Source of the DNA: an uncultured Actinomycetes bacterium
GTDB lineage: Bacteria; Actinomycetota; Coriobacteriia; Coriobacteriales; Atopobiaceae
Length of the DNA: 64,000 nt
Assembly: GCA_900314685.1 (NCBI GenBank)
Contig: OMWE01000001.1
Coordinates: 124,001-188,000, forward strand
Direction of reading: 5' to 3'
Part shown: piece by piece, positions 54,342 to 64,000 of the stretch
How positions within the stretch are numbered: the first letter of the stretch is position 1
Layout: each line of letters begins with the position of its first letter
Notes under the pieces: model-generated
What the model was told of the DNA's origin: nothing
Seen by the model: only the letters and a program-made list of their open reading frames with translations
Databases searched by the model: none
Translations under genes and position numbers: made by a program

Positions 54342-54462
54342 TCTCTACGTGAGATTTTTTTCACGAATCAGGCAGCAGTACTCCGGGGCAACATGTGCCG
54401 ATACATGTCGCACCGAAGAAGACCCGCGCGGGACGCATGGCGAGTTTGGCGACCAGGGAGGT

Positions 54463-55962
<1,500 letters not shown>

Positions 55963-56032
55963 GGTTGTGTCCTTCCGGGATAGGGGTATCTGACCGCCGG
56001 CGGGACGTGAAGCCCGCCGGCGCATGTCCTTG

Positions 56033-56377
56033 TTACATGGAACGGCTGGCGACGACGTCGACGCCGGTGCCGCACACGTCCGCGAGCACCACGTCGCCCA
56101 CATGCACGGGCGCCTGCACGCAGACGTCATTGAGCGCGGCGACGATGTCGAACATCTTGCCCTTGGGCACGTCGCCCGCCGTCTTGACGGGCAGGCTGGG
56201 ATGCGCCGCACCCTCGATGCACACGGTCGACGTGACGATGCGCACGGGGTTGGTGAGCTCGGCCTTGCCGTAGATGGCACCGCGGGGGCATCTGTTGCCC
56301 GTGACGGCGTAGTCGTGCGCCTCGTCTACCTGCAGATGGCAGCCGTTGGGGCACATGGTGCAAATGACCTCGGTCAT
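56033..56377 (-). CDS. DUF1667 protein of the glycerol-3-phosphate cluster
   Basis: The 114-residue protein starts [19 protein letters not shown], with CxxCPxGC at residues 6-13 and another Cys in [11 protein letters not shown], a set that could bind iron-sulfur or zinc. [20 protein letters not shown] and [18 protein letters not shown] are typical of DUF1667 proteins, which lie beside FAD oxidoreductase and GlpA-like genes in many anaerobes. Its ATG overlaps the stop of the oxidoreductase gene (ATGA). It is likely a third subunit of the dehydrogenase, perhaps in place of GlpC. Confidence 0.93.
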   Translation of the reverse strand: MTEVICTMCPNGCHLQVDEAHDYAVTGNRCPRGAIYGKAELTNPVRIVTSTVCIEGAAHPSLPVKTAGDVPKGKMFDIVAALNDVCVQAPVHVGDVVLADVCGTGVDVVASRSM

Positions 56378-57672
56378 GCGTCTACCTCCTCGGCTCGGAC
56401 CTCGACCGTGCGGCCCGCGTAGGGCACCAGGTCGGCGGCAGCGAGCTTGATATGCTCCATCTCGCCGGGCGCCATGCGCTGGCGGCGGTAACTCCGGATC
56501 TCCTCGCCGTCGCAGGCGACGACGATGCGGCTCTTGCCCATGGGACGGCGCACGCGGAACGACACGGACGACGTCTGGTCCTCCACCAGCCGCATGCGCT
56601 GGGGCACGGTGTAGCCGATGTCCTGCCCGGCGGCCAGCTCGACCACGGGGGCATCCGCCTCGGCACCCGCCTGGATGTAGGCGGCGGCTGCCGCACCGGC
56701 GCGCTCCGCCTCCTCGCTCACAAAGTCGACCAGGTCATGGACCTGGACCACGTTGCCGCACGCAAAGATGCCCGGGGCCTGGGTCTCCATGTTCTCGTAG
56801 ACCACGGCGCCCTTGGTGTGCGGGTCCATCGGGATGGCTGCCTGACGCGTGAGCTCGTTTTCGGGGATGAGGCCCACAGACAGCAGGATCGTGTCGACGT
56901 CAAAGGTCATCTCGGTGCCGGGGATGGGCTTGCGGTCGGGGCCGATCTCGGCCACGACGGCCTGCTCCACGCGGTCGTGGCCCTTGATGTCGACAATCGT
57001 GTGCGACAGGTACAGGGGGATGTCGAAGTCGTTGAGGCACTGGACGATGTTGCGCGTGAGGCCGCCCGAGTAGGGCATGAGCTCCACGCAGGCTAGCACC
57101 TTGGCGCCCTCCAGCGTCATGCGGCGCGCCATAATCAGTCCGATGTCGCCCGAACCCAGGATCAGCACGCGCTTGCCGACCAGGTAGCCCTCCATGTTGA
57201 TGTAGCGCTGCGCTGCGCCGGCCGTGTAGATGCCCGCCGGGCGCGAGCCGGGGATGCTGATGGCCCCGCGGGTGCGCTCGCGGCAGCCCATGGCCAGCAC
57301 GGCCGCGTGCGCGTGGACAATCTGGTAGCCGTCGGTCGAGCTGACCGTATGGACGGCATGCACGGGCAGGCCGCCGTCCGCCGGCACCGCCCCCGGCTCG
57401 ACGGTCAACACCATCGTATTGAGCCGGACCTCGCAGCCCGTCTGGGCAAGCAGGTCCTCGAAGCGCTCCGCATACTCGGGCCCCGTGAGCTGCTCGCCGA
57501 AGCGATGCAGGCCAAAGCCGTTGTGGATGCACTGGTTGAGGATGCCGCCCAGCTCCTGGTCGCGCTCGACGACCAGCACATCGCGCAGGCCCTTGTCCCA
57601 AGCGGCGTGTGCCGCGGCGATGCCTGCCGGGCCGCCGCCGATCACCACGAGGTCGTAAATCTTGTCGGCCAT
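56374..57672 (-). CDS. FAD-dependent oxidoreductase (GlpB-like role)
   Basis: The 432-residue flavoprotein has VVIGGGPAGIAAAHAAWDKG (9-28) for FAD, GILNQCIHNGFGLHRFGEQL, AMGCRERTRGAISIPGSRPA, and a second nucleotide site VLILGSGDIGLIMARRMTLE. It ends with a short strand-rich domain. It resembles the pyridine nucleotide-disulfide reductase-type protein found between GlpA-like and DUF1667 genes. It starts 2 bases after the GlpA-like gene ends. It probably passes electrons from glycerol-3-phosphate oxidation to a carrier. Other names in use are unclear, so no symbol is given. Confidence 0.92.
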   Translation of the reverse strand: MADKIYDLVVIGGGPAGIAAAHAAWDKGLRDVLVVERDQELGGILNQCIHNGFGLHRFGEQLTGPEYAERFEDLLAQTGCEVRLNTMVLTVEPGAVPADGGLPVHAVHTVSSTDGYQIVHAHAAVLAMGCRERTRGAISIPGSRPAGIYTAGAAQRYINMEGYLVGKRVLILGSGDIGLIMARRMTLEGAKVLACVELMPYSGGLTRNIVQCLNDFDIPLYLSHTIVDIKGHDRVEQAVVAEIGPDRKPIPGTEMTFDVDTILLSVGLIPENELTRQAAIPMDPHTKGAVVYENMETQAPGIFACGNVVQVHDLVDFVSEEAERAGAAAAAYIQAGAEADAPVVELAAGQDIGYTVPQRMRLVEDQTSSVSFRVRRPMGKSRIVVACDGEEIRSYRRQRMAPGEMEHIKLAAADLVPYAGRTVEVRAEEVDA

Positions 57673-57674
57673 GT

Positions 57675-59120
57675 CTATGCTCCCCTCTTTGCCTGGGAGT
57701 CGAGGACGTAGCTGCCGTCCTCGTCCTGCAGCACGTCGAGCGGGTCCATGCCCAGCTCGCGGCAGATGATCTCCAGCACGCGCGGCCCGCAGAAGCCGCC
57801 CTGGCAGCGACCCATGCCCGTACCCGCGCGGCGCTTGACGCCGTCGATGGTCGTCGCGGGCACCTCGGTGTGGAGCGCCCAGACGATCTCGGCCTCCGTG
57901 ACCGTCTCGCAGCGGCAGATGACGTGGCCGTACAGCGGGTTCTCCGCGATGAGGCGGGCGCGCTCCTCGGGCGTCTTCTCCGCGAAACGCACGTGAGTGC
58001 GGCCGTCGCGGTAGTCCGTCTTGCGCTCCCCCACCACGCCGATGCGGGCGAGGATGTCGCGCGCCTCCTCGGCCACGGCCGGCGCGCACGACAAGCCGGG
58101 CGACTTCATGCCGGCGAGGTCCACGAAACCCGGCACGTCCGGCGCCTCGGCGATGACAAAGTCGCCGGAATCGATATTGGCGCGGACGCCCGCGAAGTTG
58201 CGGATGTTGTCGCGCAGGTCGAGCGAGGGCACCGACAGACGCGCCTTGCTGGCGACGAAGTCCTGCCCCGCCGCGGTGCAGGCGGTGTTGTACTCCTGGT
58301 CGTCGGGCAGCGGCTCGGCATCGGGCCCCACGATGATGTTGCCGTGGACCGTCGGCGCGACGAGCACGCCTTTGCCCCTCTCGTTGGGGCACTGGAAGAC
58401 GACCGTGTTGACCAGGCCCGCCGCACTGTGGTCGAGCAGGTAGTACTGGCCGCGGGTCGGTGTGATATGGAAGGACGGCGCGGCAATCAGGTCGTGCACA
58501 TGAGCCGCGTCTACGCCGGCGGCGTTCACGACCGTGCGCGCCTCCACATCGCCCTGCGGCGTCGTCAAGACGAACGTACCTGCCTCGGTCTTCTCGATAG
58601 AGGTGACCTGCGCGCGGAGCTTGAGCTCCACTCCGTTGCGGACGGCGACCTCGGTCATCGCGATCGCGTACTCCCAGGGGTTGACGATGGCGGCGCTCGG
58701 CGCCCACAGGGCACCGACGATGGTCGGAGCCAGGTTGGGCTCCTTGGCGTGCGTCTGCTCGGCGTCCAGCAGCTCCAGGCCCGGAACGCCGTTTGCCACG
58801 CCCCGGTCGTACAGGGTCTGCAGCATGGGCAGGTCGTCCTCGGACAGCGCGACGACCAGACTGCCGCACTGGCTGTACCCCACATCGAGCCGCCGGCAGA
58901 TCTCCTTGGCGAGCGCCACGCCGCGCACGTTGAGCTTAGCCATCTCCGTACCCGGCTCGGGATCGTAGCCCGCGTGCAGGATGGCACTGTTTGCCTTGGT
59001 CGTTCCGTCGGCCACATCGTCTTTGGCCTCGAGGATGACAACGCTCGTGTTGTAATGAGACAGCTCGTACGCCGTGGCGGCGCCGATCACGCCGCAGCCG
59101 ATTATCGCAACGTCGTACAT
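57675..59120 (-). CDS. glpA: Glycerol-3-phosphate dehydrogenase with BFD-like iron-sulfur domain
   Basis: The 481-residue flavoprotein oxidises glycerol-3-phosphate to dihydroxyacetone phosphate. DVAIIGCGVIGAATAYELSH (3-22) binds FAD. GTTKANSAILHAGYDPEPGT and PTRGQYYLLDHSA are DAO-family blocks. The C-terminal domain has ICRCETVTEAEIVWAL and GMGRCQGGFCGPRVLEI, giving the four Cys of a BFD-like [2Fe-2S] site, as in GlpA of the anaerobic enzyme. The ATG at 59120 has a strong GGGGGAGGA site. It is the first gene of the cluster, and a 17-bp palindrome stands at its promoter. Confidence 0.92.
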   Translation of the reverse strand: MYDVAIIGCGVIGAATAYELSHYNTSVVILEAKDDVADGTTKANSAILHAGYDPEPGTEMAKLNVRGVALAKEICRRLDVGYSQCGSLVVALSEDDLPMLQTLYDRGVANGVPGLELLDAEQTHAKEPNLAPTIVGALWAPSAAIVNPWEYAIAMTEVAVRNGVELKLRAQVTSIEKTEAGTFVLTTPQGDVEARTVVNAAGVDAAHVHDLIAAPSFHITPTRGQYYLLDHSAAGLVNTVVFQCPNERGKGVLVAPTVHGNIIVGPDAEPLPDDQEYNTACTAAGQDFVASKARLSVPSLDLRDNIRNFAGVRANIDSGDFVIAEAPDVPGFVDLAGMKSPGLSCAPAVAEEARDILARIGVVGERKTDYRDGRTHVRFAEKTPEERARLIAENPLYGHVICRCETVTEAEIVWALHTEVPATTIDGVKRRAGTGMGRCQGGFCGPRVLEIICRELGMDPLDVLQDEDGSYVLDSQAKRGA

Positions 59121-59203
59121 TCCTCCCCCTCCGATACGCATGCCGATGCTTCGCATCACGCCCTTCGATGCGCGCGCACCTTTCACGCCTTCTCTCTTTT
59201 CTT

Positions 59204-59232
59204 ATGATACGCGGATGATAGTCAGACTATCA
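59204..59232 (-). promoter_or_regulatory. Probable operator of the glycerol cluster
   Basis: TGATAGTCAGACTATCA (59216-59232) is a perfect 17-bp palindrome about 95 bases ahead of the first gene. Its GTC-N-GAC core resembles operators of FadR-type GntR repressors. A -10-like TATCAT follows at 59204-59209 on the minus strand, which would place the palindrome over the -35 region. The regulator is not in the window. Confidence 0.55.
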
Positions 59233-59396
59233 CGCGTCACGCCCGTCTTGTCGGTAGATGGTCGTAAGACGGGCGAAGACGGACATGCTCCTCCGACGCG
59301 AAGACAAACGGGGCGCGCGATGCTCCGTTGCGCCCACTCGAAGCCACGCGCGCTTCCGCTCGTCTTTGCTCCCGTGTCATGCGAGTGCCACATGGG

Positions 59397-59435
59397 TAAA
59401 AAAACTCCCCCACCTCGCTAGAGGCAGGGGAGCTT
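59397..59435 (-). terminator. Strong terminator after rpsJ
   Basis: On the minus strand CTCCCCTGCCTC and GAGGTGGGGGAG pair (one bulge) with a 4-base loop, followed by TTTTTTTAC. It closes the rpsL-rpsG-fusA-rpsJ transcript ahead of the glycerol cluster. Confidence 0.9.
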
Positions 59436-59497
59436 ATCTCACGGTTCAACAGGCCTTGTCGCAACAAAGACGGACTTGAGGCTTGATGAAGAAGGGC

Positions 59498-59806
59498 TTA
59501 GAGCTTGATCTCGATGTCCACGCCCGCGGGGAGGTCGAGACGCATCAGCGAGTCGACGGTGGACGCGCCGGGGTCGACGATGTCGATGAGACGCTTGTGG
59601 GTCAGCATCTCGAACTGCTCACGGCTGTCCTTGTCCTTGTGCGGCGAGCGGATGACCGTGTAGAGGTTGCGCTCGGTGGGCAGGGGGATGGGACCCGCGA
59701 CCTTGGCGCCGGTCTTCTGGGCGGTCTCGACGATGAGCTTCGCAGACTGGTCGACGACCTCGTGATCGTAGCCCTTGAGGCGAATCCTGATCTTCTGGTT
59801 TGACAC
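59498..59806 (-). CDS. rpsJ: 30S ribosomal protein S10
   Basis: The 102-residue protein reads [40 protein letters not shown] and [20 protein letters not shown], all S10 blocks. It follows fusA by 42 bases and is cut off from rplC by the glycerol cluster, although the two are neighbours in most bacteria. Confidence 0.98.
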   Translation of the reverse strand: MSNQKIRIRLKGYDHEVVDQSAKLIVETAQKTGAKVAGPIPLPTERNLYTVIRSPHKDKDSREQFEMLTHKRLIDIVDPGASTVDSLMRLDLPAGVDIEIKL

Positions 59807-59848
59807 TTTTGGTACCTCCGTTATATGAGCTCACGCTCGGTCGTTGAC

Positions 59849-61948
59849 TTAAGAAGCAGAGCCGCCGTTCTTGGCGACGATGTCGTCCCTGACGCTCTTG
59901 GGGACAGGCTCGTAGGAGTCGAACTGCATGGTGTAGCTCGCGCGACCCTGCGTCTGGGAACGGAGGTCGGTAGCATAACCAAACATCTCGGCCAGAGGCA
60001 CCTTGGCGGTGATGACCTTGGTGTTGGAGCGGTCCTCCATGCCCTCGATCTTGCCGCGGCGGGAGGACAGGTTGCCCATGACATCGCCCATGTACTGCTC
60101 GGGGGTCTCGACGTCCACGCGCTCGATCGGCTCGAGGAGCTGCGGGTCGGACTGCTTCAGGGCCTCCTTGATGGCCAGGGAGCCGGCGATCTTGAAGGCT
60201 GCCTCGGAGGAGTCGACCTCGTGGTAGGAGCCGTCGACCAGGGTGACTTTGATGTCCTGCACGGGGTAACCGGCGATGACACCGGTCTCCAGCGCTTCCT
60301 GGATGCCCTTGTCGACAGAGGGGATGTACTCCTTGGGGATGGAGCCGCCGACGGTCGCGTCGACGAACTCGTAGCCCTTGCCCTCCTCGTTCGGTTCCAT
60401 GTCGATGATGGCGTCGCCGTACTGGCCGCGGCCGCCGGACTGGCGCTTGAAGAAGCCGCGGACGTGCTGGACGGCGTGACCGGCGGTCTCGCGATAGGCG
60501 ACCTGCGGCTTGCCGACGTTGCAGTCGACGTGGAACTCGCGGCGCAGACGGTCGATGATGATCTCGAGGTGCAGCTCGCCCATGCCGGCGATGATGGTCT
60601 GGCCAGTCTCGCGGTCGGTGTGGACCTGGAAGGTCGGGTCCTCCTCGGCCAGCTTCATCAGACCGACGGACATCTTCTCCTGCTCCGCCTTGCTCTTGGG
60701 CTCGACGGCGATGTCGATGACGGGCTTGGCGAACTCGATGTTCTCGAGCAGGATGGGGTGCTTCTCATCGGCGAGGGAGTCACCGGTGGTGGTGTTCTTG
60801 AAGCCGACGACGGCGACGATGTCACCGGCGGAGCACTCGTCACGGTCGACACGGTCGTTGGCGTTCATCTCGAGGATGCGGCCCAGACGCTCGCGGTTGT
60901 CCTTGTTGACATTGTAGATGTAGCTGCCGGAGTCGGCACGACCGGAGTACACGCGGATGTAGGTGAGCTTGCCGACGTAGGGGTCGGTCATGATCTTGAA
61001 GGCCAGGGCGCTGAACGGCTCCTTGAAGTCGGCCTTGCGGGTGATCTCCTCGCCGGTCTTGGGGTCGGTACCCTTGGTGTCGGGGATGTCGAGGGGGCTC
61101 GGGAGGTAGTCCACGACGGCGTCGAGGAGCTCCTGGATGCCCTTGTTCTTGTAGGCGGAGCCGACGAAGACGGGGTTGAGCTCGTTGGCGATGACGCCCG
61201 CGCGGATGGCGCGCTTGACGACCTCGACGGGAGGCTCCTCCTCCTCGAGCAGCATCTCCATGAGCTCGTCGTCGTAGTTGGAGGCGGCATCGAGCAGCTC
61301 CTCGCGCTTCTCGGCGGCGAGGTCGGCGAACTCCTCGGGGATGGCGTCCATGGGCTCGGGGTAGATCATGCCCTTGGAGTCCTCTTTGAAGTCCCAGGCG
61401 GTATTGGTGACGAGGTCGACGAGGCCCCAGAAGTTGGACTCGGCGCCCATGGGGATCTGGGCGGCCACAGCGTTGGCGCCCAGGCGGTCCTTCATGGTCT
61501 CGATGGCGTGGAAGAAGTCCGCACCGACGCGGTCGAACTTGTTGATAAAGGCGATGCGCGGGACGTTGTAGTTGTGCGCCTGACGCCACACGGTCTCGGA
61601 CTGCGGCTGAACGCCGGCGACGGCGTCGAAGACCGCGACGGCACCGTCGAGGACGCGCAGGGAGCGCTCGACCTCGGCCGTGAAGTCCACGTGGCCCGGG
61701 GTGTCGATGATCTGGATGACGTGGTCCTTCCAGAAGCAGGTGGTAGCAGCGGACGTGATGGTCACGCCGCGCTCCTGCTCCTGCACCATCCAGTCCATGG
61801 TGGCCGCACCGTCGTGGACCTCGCCGATCTTGTGGGTCTTGCCGGTGTAGTAGAGGATGCGCTCCGTCGTGGTCGTCTTGCCCGCATCGATGTGGGCCAT
61901 GATGCCGATGTTGCGCAGAGACTCAAGGCTGTACTTGGCTTTTGCCAT
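59849..61948 (-). CDS. fusA: Elongation factor G
   Basis: The 699-residue GTPase moves tRNAs along the ribosome. [20 protein letters not shown] (about 14-33) is the P-loop, [20 protein letters not shown] and [20 protein letters not shown] the switch II area, and [13 protein letters not shown] the base-binding NKxD. Domain IV is recognisable from [20 protein letters not shown]. It starts 21 bases after rpsG. No tuf gene follows, unlike in many genomes. Confidence 0.98.
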   Translation of the reverse strand: MAKAKYSLESLRNIGIMAHIDAGKTTTTERILYYTGKTHKIGEVHDGAATMDWMVQEQERGVTITSAATTCFWKDHVIQIIDTPGHVDFTAEVERSLRVLDGAVAVFDAVAGVQPQSETVWRQAHNYNVPRIAFINKFDRVGADFFHAIETMKDRLGANAVAAQIPMGAESNFWGLVDLVTNTAWDFKEDSKGMIYPEPMDAIPEEFADLAAEKREELLDAASNYDDELMEMLLEEEEPPVEVVKRAIRAGVIANELNPVFVGSAYKNKGIQELLDAVVDYLPSPLDIPDTKGTDPKTGEEITRKADFKEPFSALAFKIMTDPYVGKLTYIRVYSGRADSGSYIYNVNKDNRERLGRILEMNANDRVDRDECSAGDIVAVVGFKNTTTGDSLADEKHPILLENIEFAKPVIDIAVEPKSKAEQEKMSVGLMKLAEEDPTFQVHTDRETGQTIIAGMGELHLEIIIDRLRREFHVDCNVGKPQVAYRETAGHAVQHVRGFFKRQSGGRGQYGDAIIDMEPNEEGKGYEFVDATVGGSIPKEYIPSVDKGIQEALETGVIAGYPVQDIKVTLVDGSYHEVDSSEAAFKIAGSLAIKEALKQSDPQLLEPIERVDVETPEQYMGDVMGNLSSRRGKIEGMEDRSNTKVITAKVPLAEMFGYATDLRSQTQGRASYTMQFDSYEPVPKSVRDDIVAKNGGSAS

Positions 61949-61969
61949 CTAATTCTCCTCCGGTCCGGC

Positions 61970-62440
61970 TTAGAAGCGGTAGTGCGAGAAGGCGCGGTTG
62001 GCCTCTGCCATCTTGAAGAGGTCCTCGCGGCGCTTCACGGAAGCGCCGACACCGTTGGCAGCGTCCATGATCTCGTTGGCCAGGCGCTCGGCCATGGTCT
62101 TCTCCTTGCGGGCGCGGCTGAAGTTGACCATCCAGCGGATGGCCAGGGTGGTCGCACGGCGGGAGTTGACCTCCATGGGGACCTGGTAGGTAGCGCCACC
62201 GACACGCTTGGGCTTGACCTCCAGGGTCGGCTTGATGTTGTCCATGGCCTTCTTGAAGACCTCCATGGGGTCCTCGCCGGTCTTCTCGGCGACCAGGTCA
62301 AAGGCACCGTAGACGATGCGCTCGGCGGTGGCCTTCTTGCCGTCGAGGAGGACCTTGTTGATGAGCTGGGTCACGAGACGGTTGTTGTACTTGGCGTCAG
62401 GCTGAACCTCACGACGAACTGCTGCTGCACGACGCGGCAT
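61970..62440 (-). CDS. rpsG: 30S ribosomal protein S7
   Basis: The 156-residue protein begins [20 protein letters not shown] and has [40 protein letters not shown] and [12 protein letters not shown] at the end, the S7 blocks. It lies between rpsL and fusA in the standard str order. Confidence 0.98.
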   Translation of the reverse strand: MPRRAAAVRREVQPDAKYNNRLVTQLINKVLLDGKKATAERIVYGAFDLVAEKTGEDPMEVFKKAMDNIKPTLEVKPKRVGGATYQVPMEVNSRRATTLAIRWMVNFSRARKEKTMAERLANEIMDAANGVGASVKRREDLFKMAEANRAFSHYRF

Positions 62441-62497
62441 GTGTATCTCCTATGCTGTCGGATTACTTACTACGGGATAATACGAACGAACCGCTCG

Positions 62498-62872
62498 CTA
62501 CTCCTTGGGGCGCTTGGCGCCGTAACGGGAGCGGGCCTTCTTGCGGTTCTGCACGGCAGCGCAGTCGTAGGCACCGCGGATGATCTTGTAACGCACACCA
62601 GGGAGGTCGCGGACACGGCCGCCACGGATCAGCACGATGGAGTGCTCCTGGAGGTTGTGACCCTCGCCGGGGATGTAGGCGGTGACCTCGATGCCGTTCA
62701 CGAGGCGCACACGGGCGACCTTACGCAGGGCCGAGTTAGGCTTTTTCGGGGTAGTGGTGAACACACGGGTGCACACGCCGCGCTTCTGCGGGTTGTGCTG
62801 CAGGGCAGCATTCTTGGACTTGGCATGCTGCTGGACGCGGCCCTGACGGACGAGCTGGTTGATGGTAGGCAA
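62498..62872 (-). CDS. rpsL: 30S ribosomal protein S12
   Basis: The 124-residue protein begins [40 protein letters not shown] and [20 protein letters not shown] contain the Lys residues where streptomycin resistance changes arise; both are wild type here. It is the first gene of the str transcript, with a strong promoter about 90 bases upstream. Confidence 0.98.
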   Translation of the reverse strand: MPTINQLVRQGRVQQHAKSKNAALQHNPQKRGVCTRVFTTTPKKPNSALRKVARVRLVNGIEVTAYIPGEGHNLQEHSIVLIRGGRVRDLPGVRYKIIRGAYDCAAVQNRKKARSRYGAKRPKE

Positions 62873-62960
62873 AGCTTTCTCCTTCGTACCTATCTACGTG
62901 CCTGTTTTCCATATTCAAGGGCGAGGCAGCACCCTCCACCCTGGATTGACGCAAGGGTGT

Positions 62961-62989
62961 AATTTACGCCGAAGCGCTGCAGTTGTCAA
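62961..62989 (-). promoter_or_regulatory. Strong promoter of the rpsL operon
   Basis: On the minus strand a perfect -35 TTGACA (62984-62989) and a -10 TAAATT (62961-62966) are 17 bp apart, ahead of rpsL. The leader is about 80 bases. It is the best promoter match I found in the window. Confidence 0.8.
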
Positions 62990-63082
62990 AAAGCCACGCC
63001 TCCGGGCGTATACCTATATCACAACAACAGCATACATCGGACCGCATCCGTCGGGAAGAAAAGCCTCGGTACAACCGTCGGG

Positions 63083-63118
63083 AATAAAAAGGCCCCGAAG
63101 CCATGGCTCCGGAGCCTT
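63083..63118 (-). terminator. Terminator of rpoC
   Basis: On the minus strand AAGGCTCCGGAGCC and GGCTTCGGGGCCTT pair (with a mismatch) and are followed by TTTATT, 38 bases after the rpoC stop codon. It separates rpoBC from the str operon. Confidence 0.85.
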
Positions 63119-63156
63119 ACGTGAACCTATCCGAGACGATCGGTCGGCCGACGGGC

Positions 63157-64000
63157 TTACTCGTCGCCGTCCTCACGCATCTCTACCTGCGAGAGCAGGT
63201 CGTGCAGGCTGCCAAGGTCCTCGTTGATGATCTCGTCGTTGCCGCCGCTGTCCTCGGCGGGAGCGCCGATCAGCTCCTCGTCGTCGGAAGACTCGGACTT
63301 GGTGGTCGCGGCGGAGCCGAGCATCACGTCGGCGTCCGGCGAGAAGACCATGTTGAGCAGCTGGGAGAGATCCTCGCTGTCGGCCTCGTCCTCGTCCGGC
63401 TCCAGGATGTAGAGCAGGCCGCGCGCCTCCAGGCCGTCGCGGAGCTCCTCGATGGCCTTGGCGCCGATGCCGTCGATGCGCAGCAGGTCGTCCTCGGTCT
63501 TGCCGATCAGGTCGCCGACCGTCTCAATGCCGACCTCGGAGAACTTGTTGGTCCAGCGCTGCGAGACGCCCAGGTCGTCGAAGAGGTAGAGCTTGGCGTC
63601 CTCGGAGGAGAGGGTGCGCCCGTTCTTGGAGTAGACGCCGCCGTAGCCGTAGTCGTCGCCGACCCAGTCGAGCTGCTTGGGCAGCTGCTCCTCGATGCCC
63701 TTGAGCTCCTCGGGAGCCCAGTCGGGCAGGCTCTTGGCCTGCGTGGAGGTCGGGCCGTCGATCTTTTGGCCGTGGTAGGTGAGCTCGACGTTGTTGTACG
63801 CGGCGAGACCGGTGCCGGCAGGAATCTTCTTGCCGATGATGACGTTGGACTTGAGGTCGCGCAGGTGGTCGGTCGCGCCCTCGATGGCAACCTCGGTGAG
63901 GATGCCGGCGGTACGGCTGAAGGAGGCGGCGGACAGCCAGGAGTCCACGGTGCTCGCGACCTTGAGGGTGCCCAGGATGACGGGCTCAGCCTCGGGAGGC
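63157..64000 (-). CDS. rpoC: RNA polymerase beta-prime subunit, C-terminal part, with RpoA-CTD-like domain
   Basis: Only the last 281 residues lie in the window; the frame runs on past 64000. VDSWLSAASFSRTAGILTEV, ATDHLRDLKSNVIIGKKIPA and GTG are the conserved end blocks of beta-prime. Most bacterial RpoC proteins stop within some 20-60 residues of that point, but this one runs on for about 210. Within the extension (about 63408-63600), LFDDLGVSQRWTNKFSEVGI, ETVGDLIGKTEDDLLRIDGI and GAKAIEELRDGLEARGL read as a helix-hairpin-helix domain close to the C-terminal domain of RpoA, keeping residues that match its DNA-contacting Arg265, Asn268, Gly296 and Lys298. The last 80 residues are acidic and low in complexity. 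The gene is followed by a terminator and the separate str operon. Confidence 0.95.
   Translation of the reverse strand, partial: PPEAEPVILGTLKVASTVDSWLSAASFSRTAGILTEVAIEGATDHLRDLKSNVIIGKKIPAGTGLAAYNNVELTYHGQKIDGPTSTQAKSLPDWAPEELKGIEEQLPKQLDWVGDDYGYGGVYSKNGRTLSSEDAKLYLFDDLGVSQRWTNKFSEVGIETVGDLIGKTEDDLLRIDGIGAKAIEELRDGLEARGLLYILEPDEDEADSEDLSQLLNMVFSPDADVMLGSAATTKSESSDDEELIGAPAEDSGGNDEIINEDLGSLHDLLSQVEMREDGDE

Noticed and set aside
59825..62962. A 1045-residue plus-strand frame opposite fusA, rpsG and rpsL
   Set aside because: It crosses three known genes in antisense and has shadow composition.

Overview
The window is a high-GC bacterial chromosome segment with a low-GC-type gene content. It carries electron-bifurcating NfnAB, single-chain PurL, DUF1667-associated glycerol-3-phosphate oxidation, a fused TsaB-RimI-TsaD and an actinobacterial-looking RpoC end. 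Together these suggest an anaerobic member of the Coriobacteriia, most like the Atopobiaceae/Olsenella group. This placement is inferred from gene content and protein character, not from a database search.

Layout. 1-6400 is an accessory block on the 3' side of an initiator tRNA-Met (6460-6536). It holds a minus-strand cluster of unrecognised proteins (292-3818) with one strongly membrane-inserting member, a 35-residue membrane peptide gene, a frameshifted gene, and a junction where two opposed genes truncate each other. 6847-12217 has a PlsY-like acyltransferase, a small membrane protein and purL. 12218-12938 is intergenic and holds a 13-bp tandem repeat and an array of about 55-bp palindromes repeated every 83 bp. 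12939-16377 has a decayed cellulase lipoprotein and a surface acyltransferase with two SGNH domains, the second lacking all catalytic residues. 16450-29397 covers a peptidoglycan-binding protein, polyprenyl synthase, GalE, a YwaF-like protein, glycogen phosphorylase with a LacI-type operator on its promoter, NfnAB, a second palindrome array with 84-bp period, Pth and a GH2 glycosidase. 29398-30103 is a further copy of the first palindrome family.

30104-44507 is a long minus-strand housekeeping stretch: rplM-rpsI, then glmM-glmS-acpS-nnrD-alr-udg-tsaE and the TsaB-RimI-TsaD fusion, a tRNA-Gln, and glmU-prs. The cell-wall theme is clear: GlmM, GlmS and GlmU make UDP-GlcNAc, Alr makes D-alanine. 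44778-48296 handles amino sugars (nagA, nanE, a truncated nanK) and a patatin-like lipase.

48405-64000 is the str/S10 ribosomal region on the minus strand, but rearranged. rpoC, rpsL, rpsG, fusA and rpsJ end in a strong terminator. A four-gene glycerol cluster (glpA/O-like, FAD oxidoreductase, DUF1667, glpK) follows. Only then does rplC-rplD-rplW-rplB-rpsS-rplV-rpsC-rplP-rpmC-rpsQ-rplN-rplX run, from its own promoter, stopping at a 70-nt palindrome instead of continuing into rplE. The RpoC end, cut by the window edge, carries an extra helix-hairpin-helix domain resembling the DNA-binding C-terminal domain of RpoA, which I consider the most interesting protein-level observation.
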